A DNA stretch of 9,951 nucleotides from Candidatus Saccharibacteria bacterium UBA3829. Its GTDB lineage: Bacteria > Patescibacteriota > Saccharimonadia > Saccharimonadales > Saccharimonadaceae. The stretch is from NCBI GenBank assembly GCA_002393165.1, contig DGIF01000011.1, forward strand, positions 1 to 9,951, read 5' to 3'. The notes under the pieces are model-generated. The model was not told the origin of the DNA and made no database searches. It saw only the letters and a program-made list of their open reading frames with translations. Below are positions 4,166-9,951 of the stretch, piece after piece; the stretch's first letter is position 1, and every line of letters starts with the position of its first letter. The position numbers and the translations under genes were made by a program.

Positions 4166-7144
4166 ATGAAATATAAAGCTGGTGAGCGGCGAAAAGCCAT
4201 TGAATACGAAAAATCACTTATCGAGTGGTGGAAAAAGAACAAAATTTTTGAACAGTCAATCGAAAATCGGCCAATCGACAAATCTTACGTTTTTTATGAT
4301 GGTCCACCGTTTATTACCGGCAATCCTCACCACGGCACGCTTCTTAGCTCCATCGTCAAAGATGCTGTCCCGCGCTATTGGACCATGAGTGGCTATCGCG
4401 TAGAGCGGAGATGGGGTTGGGACTGTCATGGCCTCCCTGCCGAAAACTTCGTCGAGAAACAGCTTGGCATCACGGATCGTCGCGACATCGGCACCAAGTG
4501 GTCGCTTGAAGATTATATCACGAAGGCGCGTGAGTCTATGGTGGCCAATTCCGAAACTTGGCGTTCCACCATCGATCGCATCGGCCGCTGGGTTGATTTT
4601 GATAATTGTTACCGCACCATGAACAAGGATTTTATGGAATCCGTTTGGTGGGCCTTCAAGAAGCTCTACGAAGCTGGCAAAATCTACGAAGGCGCCAAGG
4701 TTCTCATGTATGACACGAAGTTCGCCACCCCAGTATCCAAAGCCGAAGTCACTATGGATAATGACGCCTATCAAACTGTCACTGATCCATCTGCCTATGT
4801 CAAATTCATGGTCAACGAGGGCGATTTCAAGGGCGTCTACCTCCTGGCCTGGACTACTACTCCTTGGACTTTGTTCGGCAACATGGCCCTGGCCGTCAAC
4901 GCCGAACTCACCTACGCCCTCTACCAAGACGCCGAAGGCCGTAAATTCATTACTTTGAAAGGCAAAAAAATTGGCGAAGATTGGAAGGAACTCGATTCCT
5001 TTAAGGGTGAAAAACTTGTCGGCCTTAGCTACAAGCCACTTTTCCTTGGCGAGACTGGCACCCCATTAACGGATTGGAAAAAGTTCAAGAGAAACTATTT
5101 CGAAGCAGACGATGCGAATGCACACAAAGTTTATGCAGGCGACTTTGTCGGTACCGAAGAGGGAACCGGCATTGTTCATATTGCCCCAGCATATGGCGAA
5201 GACGATTTTGCCCTCTGTAAAAAAGCCAAAGTCCCAATTATTGACGTTTTAGATGACAACGGATTCTATCTGGACGGCGCAGACGTCGCTATGCGAGAAG
5301 CCGGCGTGCGCCCAGATGACGAAGGCAAAATCCACGCCTGGGGCATGAACAAAATCATTGCAAAATGCTTAGAGGGCGACGAAAAGCCAATCTACAAGAT
5401 TGAATACATCCAGCATGAATACCCCTTCAACCCCCGCAGCAAGGAGCGCATTATTTACCGCGCCTTCCCAAGCTGGTTCTTCGACATAGAAGGTCAAAAA
5501 CCGCTCATGTTGGCCGAGAACGAGCATATCAACTGGTTCCCAGAATACTTGAAACACGGCCGATTCGCCAAAAACATCGAGCAAGCCCCGGATTGGAATC
5601 TCTCGCGAGACCGTTTTTGGGCCACCGCCATGCCAGTCTGGAAGTCGAAAGAGGGCACCGTCCTCGTCATCGGCTCCTACGACGAACTAGAAAAATACTC
5701 CGGTAAGAGGCTTGACGACTACCACCGCCCTTGGGTCGATGAGATCGAATTCGACCATAATGGCGAGCATTTCACACGCATCGAGAAAGTCCTCGACTGC
5801 TGGTTCGAGTCCGGCTCCATGCCTTTTGCCCAGCTTCACTATCCGTTTGAGAACAAAGAGAAATTTGAACGCAATTACCCGGCCGACTTCATCGTCGAGT
5901 ATGTCGGCCAAGTTCGTGCCTGGTTCTACTATGTCCACGCTGTTAATACCGCACTGGCAGAAATCGGCGCTTTCGGCGAGAAGGCCAAAAACGGCGCCAA
6001 AAACGCCTACAAAAACGTCATCACCACCGGTACTTTGGCAGGGAATGACGGCCGCAAAATGAGTAAATCCCTCGGCAATTACACTGACCCGAACATCTTG
6101 ATGGACCAATATTCTGCTGACGCTCTCCGTTTCTTACTCCTGAGCTCCCCGGTCCTTTCTGGCGAAGATTTTGCCCTCCTCGACAAAGACGTCTCCGATG
6201 TTCACCGCAAACTCTCCATGCTCTGGAATGTCTACGATTTCTTCACCACCTATGCTGAGATCGAAGGCTGGGACTCAGAAGGCTCATGGAAACCAGCCTC
6301 AAACGGCTTAAATGCGCTAAAAAACCCATTAGACATCTGGATTATTTCCCGTTTGCACCAGGTCAAGGCCAGAATTATCGAAGGCATGGCCGAGTATAAC
6401 ATCCCCAAGGCCCTCGACGGCGTCCTGCCATTCATCGACGACCTTTCCAACTGGTTCGTGCGCCGCAGTCGCCGCCGTTTCAGCAAAAACGACGACGCCG
6501 AGGACAAGCAGGAGGCCTTCTGGACGCTCTACACGGCTCTCACCAAAACCGCCCAATGTCTCGCGCCATTTACTCCGTTCCTCTCAGAGGAGCTCTATCA
6601 GAAAATGACCGGCAGCGGCGAGTCGATTCACCTCTTAAACTATCCTCAGAACATCGAAGTAAACGCTGAAGTTATCGATAGTATGTCCCGCACCCGCCAG
6701 ATTATCACTGACGCCCTCGCCCTCCGTATGCAAAAGTCCGACACCGAGGACCAAATCAAAGTCCGCCAGCCACTCGCAAAGCTTACTTACCCTGGCGACA
6801 AGCTACCCGACTTCTACGAGAAGATCATCTCCGACGAAGTTAACGTCAAGAAGGTCGAAAACGGCGCCGAGCTCACTCTCGATAAAACTCTCACCGAGGA
6901 GCTAAAGAGGGAAGGCTACACCCGCGACCTCATCCGCGCCATTCAGTCCGCCCGCAAGAATGCCAAGCTCAACATGGACGACCACATCAAACTCTCGCTT
7001 TCCATCGACCTCCCGGCCGGCTTCGAAGACCTCGTCCTCACCGAAACTCTCACCGACTCCTTCGAAAAAGCCGCCAACTACGCCCACGACGAAATCGCCA
7101 AAGTCTCCGGTGACAATGTCACCATCTCCCTGGAGAAAGCATAA
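4166..7144 (+). CDS. ileS: Isoleucyl-tRNA synthetase, eukaryotic-like type
   Basis: This cytoplasmic enzyme joins isoleucine to tRNA-Ile and hydrolyses mischarged valine. It is 992 aa. The class I signature is G-P-P-F-I-T-G-N-P-H-H-G-T (46-58), where the family usually has H-I-G-H or H-Y-G-H. Next come R-R-W-G-W-D-C-H-G-L-P (81-91) and the CP1 editing domain with W-T-T-T-P-W-T-L (229-236). The editing His338 and Asp347 are present in G-T-G-I-V-H-I-A-P-A-Y-G-E-D-D. After W-N-L-S-R-D-R-F-W comes K-M-S-K-S (631-635), then the anticodon-binding domain (from about 715). No C-terminal zinc finger is seen; the end resembles the eukaryotic-like (IleRS2) type. A TTG at 4124 extends the frame, but the ATG at 4166 is preferred: the extra 14 residues would overlap mscS and the -10 box. 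It has no Shine-Dalgarno and is likely leaderless. The stop lies in a large palindrome. Confidence 0.96.
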   Translation: MKYKAGERRKAIEYEKSLIEWWKKNKIFEQSIENRPIDKSYVFYDGPPFITGNPHHGTLLSSIVKDAVPRYWTMSGYRVERRWGWDCHGLPAENFVEKQLGITDRRDIGTKWSLEDYITKARESMVANSETWRSTIDRIGRWVDFDNCYRTMNKDFMESVWWAFKKLYEAGKIYEGAKVLMYDTKFATPVSKAEVTMDNDAYQTVTDPSAYVKFMVNEGDFKGVYLLAWTTTPWTLFGNMALAVNAELTYALYQDAEGRKFITLKGKKIGEDWKELDSFKGEKLVGLSYKPLFLGETGTPLTDWKKFKRNYFEADDANAHKVYAGDFVGTEEGTGIVHIAPAYGEDDFALCKKAKVPIIDVLDDNGFYLDGADVAMREAGVRPDDEGKIHAWGMNKIIAKCLEGDEKPIYKIEYIQHEYPFNPRSKERIIYRAFPSWFFDIEGQKPLMLAENEHINWFPEYLKHGRFAKNIEQAPDWNLSRDRFWATAMPVWKSKEGTVLVIGSYDELEKYSGKRLDDYHRPWVDEIEFDHNGEHFTRIEKVLDCWFESGSMPFAQLHYPFENKEKFERNYPADFIVEYVGQVRAWFYYVHAVNTALAEIGAFGEKAKNGAKNAYKNVITTGTLAGNDGRKMSKSLGNYTDPNILMDQYSADALRFLLLSSPVLSGEDFALLDKDVSDVHRKLSMLWNVYDFFTTYAEIEGWDSEGSWKPASNGLNALKNPLDIWIISRLHQVKARIIEGMAEYNIPKALDGVLPFIDDLSNWFVRRSRRRFSKNDDAEDKQEAFWTLYTALTKTAQCLAPFTPFLSEELYQKMTGSGESIHLLNYPQNIEVNAEVIDSMSRTRQIITDALALRMQKSDTEDQIKVRQPLAKLTYPGDKLPDFYEKIISDEVNVKKVENGAELTLDKTLTEELKREGYTRDLIRAIQSARKNAKLNMDDHIKLSLSIDLPAGFEDLVLTETLTDSFEKAANYAHDEIAKVSGDNVTISLEKA

Positions 7145-7292
7145 ATTAAGATCTCGAAACATCTAAAATTCCCCATATAAAAACTACAACGCTACAATTT
7201 TTGCGAGCAGAGCTTGTCTACGCGAGCAAAAATATGCCTAGTGTTGTAATTTTTATCTTGGCGGAATTTTACCGTTGAGAGATCTAATTTAT
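7141..7292. repeat. 152-bp nested imperfect palindrome after ileS
   Basis: Four arm pairs nest around a centre at about 7216. ATAAATTA-A-GATCTC (7141-7155) pairs with 7277-7292 apart from one bulge. AAAATTCC (7165-7172) pairs perfectly with GGAATTTT (7263-7270). ATAAAAACTACAAC (7177-7190) pairs with 7243-7256 at 13 of 14 positions. TTTTTGC (7198-7204) pairs perfectly with GCAAAAA (7226-7232). The ileS stop codon is inside the left end. It has the size and symmetry of a miniature inverted-repeat element, or of a large RNA fold ending the ileS message. No target-site duplication is clear. Confidence 0.78.
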
Positions 7293-7310
7293 ACTTTCTC
7301 CCCTGTGGAT

Positions 7311-7339
7311 TTGACAAGCCGCCGAAAATTAAGCATAAA
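7311..7339 (+). promoter_or_regulatory. Upstream candidate promoter for the 78-residue gene
   Basis: A perfect -35 box TTGACA (7311-7316) is followed after 17 bp by CATAAA (7334-7339), a fair -10 box. It lies just ahead of a better promoter and would add about 35 nt to the transcript. It may be a second start or a competing polymerase site. Confidence 0.45.
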
Positions 7340-7344
7340 CACTA

Positions 7345-7373
7345 TTGACTTTTTTCGCAAAGTGTGCTATATT
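7345..7373 (+). promoter_or_regulatory. Main promoter of the 78-residue gene
   Basis: TTGACT (7345-7350), a 17-bp spacer and TATATT (7368-7373), with an extended TG at 7365-7366, form a near-consensus promoter. The start site should be near 7380, giving a 67-nt leader. Confidence 0.8.
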
Positions 7374-7381
7374 GGAATCAA

Positions 7382-7408
7382 GTTAGAAAATAAAACAAAC
7401 ATTCTAAC
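7382..7408 (+). promoter_or_regulatory. 5' stem-loop in an A/C-rich leader
   Basis: GTTAGAA (7382-7388) pairs perfectly with TTCTAAC (7402-7408) across a 13-nt loop, at the very start of the predicted transcript. From 7409 to 7437 the leader is almost only A and C, so it should be unstructured up to the ribosome site AAGGAG (7438-7443). A 5' hairpin plus an open leader is a known way to give a stable, well translated mRNA; that this one does so is inference. Confidence 0.55.
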
Positions 7409-7447
7409 AAACAAAACATAAAAATCACAAAAACAAAAAGGAGCAAA

Positions 7448-7684
7448 ATGGCGAATATAATCAACCTCAAAGAATCACAAGACTGGAATAGTTTCCAAGA
7501 TTTATCAGAGGATGGTGCCTCGCCAGCAATAGTCACCAAAGAAACGGAAGCTAGAATCATCGCTTTCGACCCAGAAAGGAGACTCAAGGACATGAAACTG
7601 GGTGCCACGGCAAAACTTGCCGCCGCGAGACGTCTCGCAGCGCCAAAACAGCTCGCGACATCCGAACTTAAGCTCGCAGCCTAA
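7448..7684 (+). CDS. Unknown 78-residue protein with Leu-Ala-Ala end
   Basis: I do not recognise this protein. The first half (1-45) is mixed polar and acidic, with N-I-I-N-L-K-E-S near the start and A-R-I-I-A-F-D-P (35-42) as a likely short strand. The second half (44-78) is basic and Ala/Leu-rich (K-L-A-A-A-R-R-L-A-A) and predicts as helix. It has no cysteine, membrane segment or signal peptide, so it should be cytoplasmic. It ends in K-L-A-A, the same last three residues as the tmRNA (ssrA) degradation tag. A Shine-Dalgarno AAGGAG ends 4 nt before the ATG. Strong promoters, the ordered leader and a terminator 160 nt after the stop suggest one short, highly expressed message. The coding call rests on this context more than on the sequence of the product. 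A basic helix could bind nucleic acid, but nothing proves this. Confidence 0.72.
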   Translation: MANIINLKESQDWNSFQDLSEDGASPAIVTKETEARIIAFDPERRLKDMKLGATAKLAAARRLAAPKQLATSELKLAA

Positions 7685-7844
7685 CCACAAATAATCACTA
7701 GTAAACAACTATAAAAACAGAAAGGAATCACCGCACTCTATAATATATCAAATTTAATCGGAGAGTTTACCAATGTAAGAAACTTTAGTACTCTTTACGA
7801 ACTAGCCATCATTCTTATCGGGCTCGTGTAACCCGAATTAACAC
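7685..7844 (+). other. Long 3' tail of the 78-residue gene with a start-less open frame
   Basis: This stretch between the 78-residue gene and the terminator has no gene with a standard start. One frame is open for 39 codons (7715-7831, stop TAA at 7829) and reads like a small amphipathic protein ending in a hydrophobic run (E-L-A-I-I-L-I-G-L-V). It has two ribosome-site-like motifs, AAAGGA (7721-7726) and GGAGAG (7760-7765), but no ATG, GTG or TTG where a start would be. A TATAAT occurs at 7739-7744 without a -35 box. A weak hairpin, TCGGG (7818-7822) with CCCGA (7832-7836), precedes the terminator. A small RNA or a microprotein with a rare start are both possible, neither shown. Confidence 0.3.
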
Positions 7845-7872
7845 AAAAACCGAACAAACCGTTCGGTTTTTT
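7845..7872 (+). terminator. Intrinsic terminator, possibly bidirectional
   Basis: AAAAACCGAAC (7845-7855) pairs perfectly with GTTCGGTTTTT (7861-7871) around a 5-nt loop, and the stem runs into six T. The A-run on the left gives a matching T-run on the other strand, so it could also stop - strand transcription. It closes the unit of the 78-residue gene. Confidence 0.9.
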
Positions 7873-7910
7873 GGCGTTCCGCCGCTATTTTTATTCGCCC
7901 AATTTCGCCG

Positions 7911-7939
7911 TTGACTATTATATAAGCTTATGGTAAGCT
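7911..7939 (+). promoter_or_regulatory. Candidate promoter with palindrome for the second unknown unit
   Basis: TTGACT (7911-7916), the same -35 as the previous unit, is followed after 17 bp by TAAGCT (7934-7939), a weak -10 with an extended TG (7931-7932). A perfect palindrome AGCTTA-TGG-TAAGCT (7925-7939) covers the -10 box, so a repressor bound there would block the promoter. A small hairpin GACC-AGAAA-GGTC (7942-7954) follows at the start of the leader. The promoter is moderately supported; the operator role is inferred. Confidence 0.45.
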
Positions 7940-7972
7940 AAGACCAGAAAGGTCATAGAAAATCAAACAAAT

Positions 7973-8305
7973 ATGGAATATCTTGTCGAATACGAAACTT
8001 TGGCCAAGTTCGTTGACGGCCTCATCGCCGAAAAGTACCCCAACCGGCCCGCTGAGGAGACAAAGGATCTCCGCGAGGACAGCATTCGCCAGCTCGACGA
8101 TGCAATTTACGAAGAAATTTTTGGCGAGCTTACCGACCAGCAGGTCGAGGATTTAACTAAGCTCTTAAATGACCCTTCAACCCCGGCCGAAAGATTCCAA
8201 GACTTTTTCAAAAGCGTCGGCATCAATCTTGAACAACGCGCCGCCAGTGCCATGCGTAGCTTTGCAAATAAATTTTTAGGAGGCGAAAATGATCGGCCCC
8301 AATAA
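7973..8305 (+). CDS. Acidic helical 110-residue protein of unknown function
   Basis: The protein is strongly acidic and predicts as all helix, without cysteine, signal peptide or membrane segment. The core L-D-D-A-I-Y-E-E-I-F-G-E-L-T-D-Q-Q-V-E-D-L-T-K-L-L-N-D (41-67) alternates helix, short turn and helix. It resembles the short helical domain of the DUF5663 type found in CPR genomes; that match is from memory and uncertain. The rest (70-104) is two more helices, with P-A-E-R-F-Q-D-F-F-K and A-S-A-M-R-S-F-A-N-K-F. The ATG is the first in the frame; no Shine-Dalgarno stands at a normal distance (the nearest G-rich motif, AAAGG, is 20 nt away), so the start is less certain. The last 17 nt overlap the next gene, whose ribosome site AGGAGG lies inside this one. 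The two are surely co-translated and may work together, this one perhaps as a cytoplasmic partner. Confidence 0.78.
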   Translation: MEYLVEYETLAKFVDGLIAEKYPNRPAEETKDLREDSIRQLDDAIYEEIFGELTDQQVEDLTKLLNDPSTPAERFQDFFKSVGINLEQRAASAMRSFANKFLGGENDRPQ

Positions 8306-9951
8306 TACCGCTCGCCAGCCAGAATACCCACCAAATCCCGGGCACGCTCAGGAGATTGGCGCTAAAACTCTGAAATTTACAGAGGCAGCCTCGAATAACA
8401 CTGGAGAGTCCGAAAAGCGAGACCTGGAGACCATCATGCGGCAATTCGATGCGGCCGTGGAAGAGACCGTCATCGCTGCCCGAAAACACGCGGAGGCGAT
8501 CTATGACCATGCTGGTAAGATTGGGAAAAGCAAAGATCGCGTAGAGGTGCAGCCAGACCGCTCCGGTGTTCGTTATTATGTAGGCCTTCCACCGGATCGT
8601 CCGCTATCACCCGAAGAACCACCAGAACAACCCGAGCTGACCGGGTCGGGTCCAGAACCGGAGCTAAATCCCGCAGAACCGAAGCCAAAGTCTGGGGAGC
8701 CGGAGCCCACCGGTGCCGCGGGTGGCAGTTTGGGTGGAGAAAAACGAGGATCGCTGCTGCGGGAAGCACTCACAAAATTAGTTAAGAGGTCTCCGATAAT
8801 GAGACGGGTGGTCACCGCTGCGGTCGCCGTAGTTATGGTCGGCACCATGTTCCTCTCGCCCGGAGCAGCCATTGAGGCAAACGCCGCCAACCATGACGCC
8901 ACAAGGAATATATCGCATACCGACACATTGACGCCTGGTGCCGCTGTCAACCTTGGCGCCGCTGTTATCGCTGGCGACCATGACAGCATCTCCAAAGCTG
9001 CCACCGGGGCCATTGCCGGGGCCATTCGCGGAGCTTCTGCCGAAAAAGAAGTAATGGGTATTATCAACGGCTATAACAAGTACGGGCTTTATAATTCCGA
9101 GAATAAACGTCATGAAATCAATTTTTGTTGCGCCAGAGAGGTCGCTGAAGTCTGCAAGAATGACCCCAAAGAGATGGTCAAATACATTGCAGAGAATCAA
9201 GTTGAATCACTTGCCGCGTATATTGCGTTTCTCCCAGAGCAGGTCCAGCCGAACGGTTTTAAGGGTTTAAATCTTAACCAGGCCGAGGCGCGTCTAGAGA
9301 GCCTTACCCCAGAAGAATATGATTCTGTTCTCAAACAATTTAAGGCCACCATGGATAAGGCAGGAATTAGCTATCAACGTATTAAGGGCGTCTGTGATAA
9401 CGTATACATGCACAAAATCAACAAAGACGCCGCGACCACTTACGGGAATATGGAGCTAAGGCGTCTGACGACTGTCGAAAATGGCGATTTCACCGTTTTC
9501 ACATGGACCGATGAGGCTGGTGGAAGTATCGGTTCAATGATAGTAAAGGCAACACCGACCATAGTTCAGACGACCAGCGGCAGCGGCGGCGGAGGAGGAG
9601 ACGGCGGCGGAGGAGGAGCCGCTGAATATGTGTATATAGACGATGACTGTGTCCAGCCAATGGAGCTTCGAGAGGGAGAAAAGCCTTCCCCCAAGTATGA
9701 TGGCACAAAGGAGGTCCCGGACTCCGAGAAACCAACCCTGGACCGGAAGAGCACCCGAGCCGAGATTGACAACGCAGGTGAGATTTCGCGGCTTGAACTA
9801 AACGAAGATGAAACCCCGCAGACTAGTTTAGACGAGGTTGAGGCTGCACGAGAGCAGGCCGAGAGGGAACGTCAGTGGATAGAGGCCGCCGAAAAAAGCG
9901 CCGCAGAAATAAGAGCTAGAGAGCAAGCCGAAGCTGAGCAGAAGGCCAGAG
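8289..9951 (+). CDS. Large single-pass membrane/surface protein of unknown function (partial, 3' end missing)
   Basis: An open frame of 554 codons runs off the window. The start ATG has AGGAGG (8278-8283) 5 nt upstream. Residues 1-100 are polar with a helix (45-80); 101-145 are Pro/Glu-rich (many P-E-P); 146-173 are basic. A hydrophobic segment, V-V-T-A-A-V-A-V-V-M-V-G-T-M-F-L (174-189), ends in A-N-A-A (197-200), like a signal anchor or cleaved signal. Residues 200-429 form the presumed outside domain: first Ala/Gly-rich (G-A-A-V-N-L-G-A-A-V-I-A-G), then a globular part with I-N-F-C-C-A-R-E-V-A-E-V-C and G-V-C-D-N-V-Y. A glycine hinge (430-443) follows, then an acidic Pro/Lys stretch, and an Ala/Glu/Arg/Gln-rich coiled coil begins at about 517. 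The positive residues before the segment place the N-terminus inside. It could be an adhesin, an appendage part or a secretion-apparatus component; I do not recognise the family. Confidence 0.85.
   Translation, partial: MIGPNNTARQPEYPPNPGHAQEIGAKTLKFTEAASNNTGESEKRDLETIMRQFDAAVEETVIAARKHAEAIYDHAGKIGKSKDRVEVQPDRSGVRYYVGLPPDRPLSPEEPPEQPELTGSGPEPELNPAEPKPKSGEPEPTGAAGGSLGGEKRGSLLREALTKLVKRSPIMRRVVTAAVAVVMVGTMFLSPGAAIEANAANHDATRNISHTDTLTPGAAVNLGAAVIAGDHDSISKAATGAIAGAIRGASAEKEVMGIINGYNKYGLYNSENKRHEINFCCAREVAEVCKNDPKEMVKYIAENQVESLAAYIAFLPEQVQPNGFKGLNLNQAEARLESLTPEEYDSVLKQFKATMDKAGISYQRIKGVCDNVYMHKINKDAATTYGNMELRRLTTVENGDFTVFTWTDEAGGSIGSMIVKATPTIVQTTSGSGGGGGDGGGGGAAEYVYIDDDCVQPMELREGEKPSPKYDGTKEVPDSEKPTLDRKSTRAEIDNAGEISRLELNEDETPQTSLDEVEAAREQAERERQWIEAAEKSAAEIRAREQAEAEQKAR
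9585..9620 (+). repeat. 18-bp tandem repeat encoding the glycine hinge
   Basis: Two 18-bp units (9585-9602 and 9603-9620) are identical except at the seventeenth base. The 18-bp unit GGCGGCGGAGGAGGAGAC encodes five Gly plus Asp, and the second copy ends in Ala. Copy number could change by slippage in steps of six residues, keeping the frame and altering the length of the flexible linker. Confidence 0.85.

Noticed and set aside
4159..4174. A full NrdR box at the ileS start.
   Set aside because: ACACAATAT fits a half-site, but the following bases do not form the inverted half, and the palindrome present has its arms in the opposite arrangement.
4256..4927. A 223-codon open frame on the - strand within ileS.
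   Set aside because: It is antisense to a region of ileS with well conserved motifs, has no visible promoter or ribosome site, and its product looks random.
7145..7447. tRNA, CRISPR or protein gene in the gap after ileS.
   Set aside because: The gap is fully explained by the palindrome, promoters and leader; no cloverleaf, repeat-spacer pattern or credible frame is seen.
7773..7778. ATG-TAA as a regulatory minimal ORF.
   Set aside because: A GGAG 9 nt upstream is suggestive, but one start-stop pair in AT-rich sequence is too likely by chance and no regulated gene follows before the terminator.

Overview
The window reads as chromosomal DNA of a small-genome bacterium, most likely a member of the Candidate Phyla Radiation, perhaps Saccharibacteria. 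This is inferred from the gene order (map, ftsA, ftsZ, an nrdR-like gene, short accessory genes, a eukaryotic-type ileS), the compact layout, and the unrecognised proteins with a surface-protein look; no rRNA or database hit confirms it. All nine visible stop codons are TAG or TAA and every gene reads with the standard code.

Layout, all on the + strand. Positions 2-118 are the C-terminal end of a type I methionine aminopeptidase. ftsA (181-1416) and ftsZ (1474-2634) follow, each with its own promoter. A cysteine-free NrdR-like ATP-cone protein (2646-3176) is coupled to ftsZ, and its 3' end is built into a long hairpin. A thioredoxin-fold microprotein without CXXC (3179-3433) and a two-helix MscS-type channel (3436-4140) come next, then isoleucyl-tRNA synthetase (4166-7144). 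The ileS stop codon lies inside a roughly 150-bp imperfect palindrome (7141-7292).

From 7300 on, the window leaves recognised genes. Tandem promoters, a 5' stem-loop, an A/C-rich leader and a strong ribosome site drive an unknown 78-residue protein ending in Leu-Ala-Ala, closed by an intrinsic terminator at 7845-7872. A second unit begins at about 7911 with a promoter overlapping a palindrome. It encodes an acidic 110-residue helical protein overlapping a large single-pass protein (8289 to beyond the window end) with a proline-rich N-terminus, a membrane segment, a presumed outside domain, a glycine hinge and a charged coiled-coil start.

The most striking general pattern is two modes of translation start. 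ftsA, mscS and ileS have a -10 box only 6-7 nt before the ATG and no Shine-Dalgarno, as expected of leaderless mRNAs. ftsZ, nrdR, the thioredoxin-like gene, the 78-residue gene and the large surface gene have clear Shine-Dalgarno sites. The strongest candidates for new biology are the cysteine-less NrdR with its hairpin tail, the palindrome centred on the ileS -10 box, and the unknown unit from 7300 to the end.
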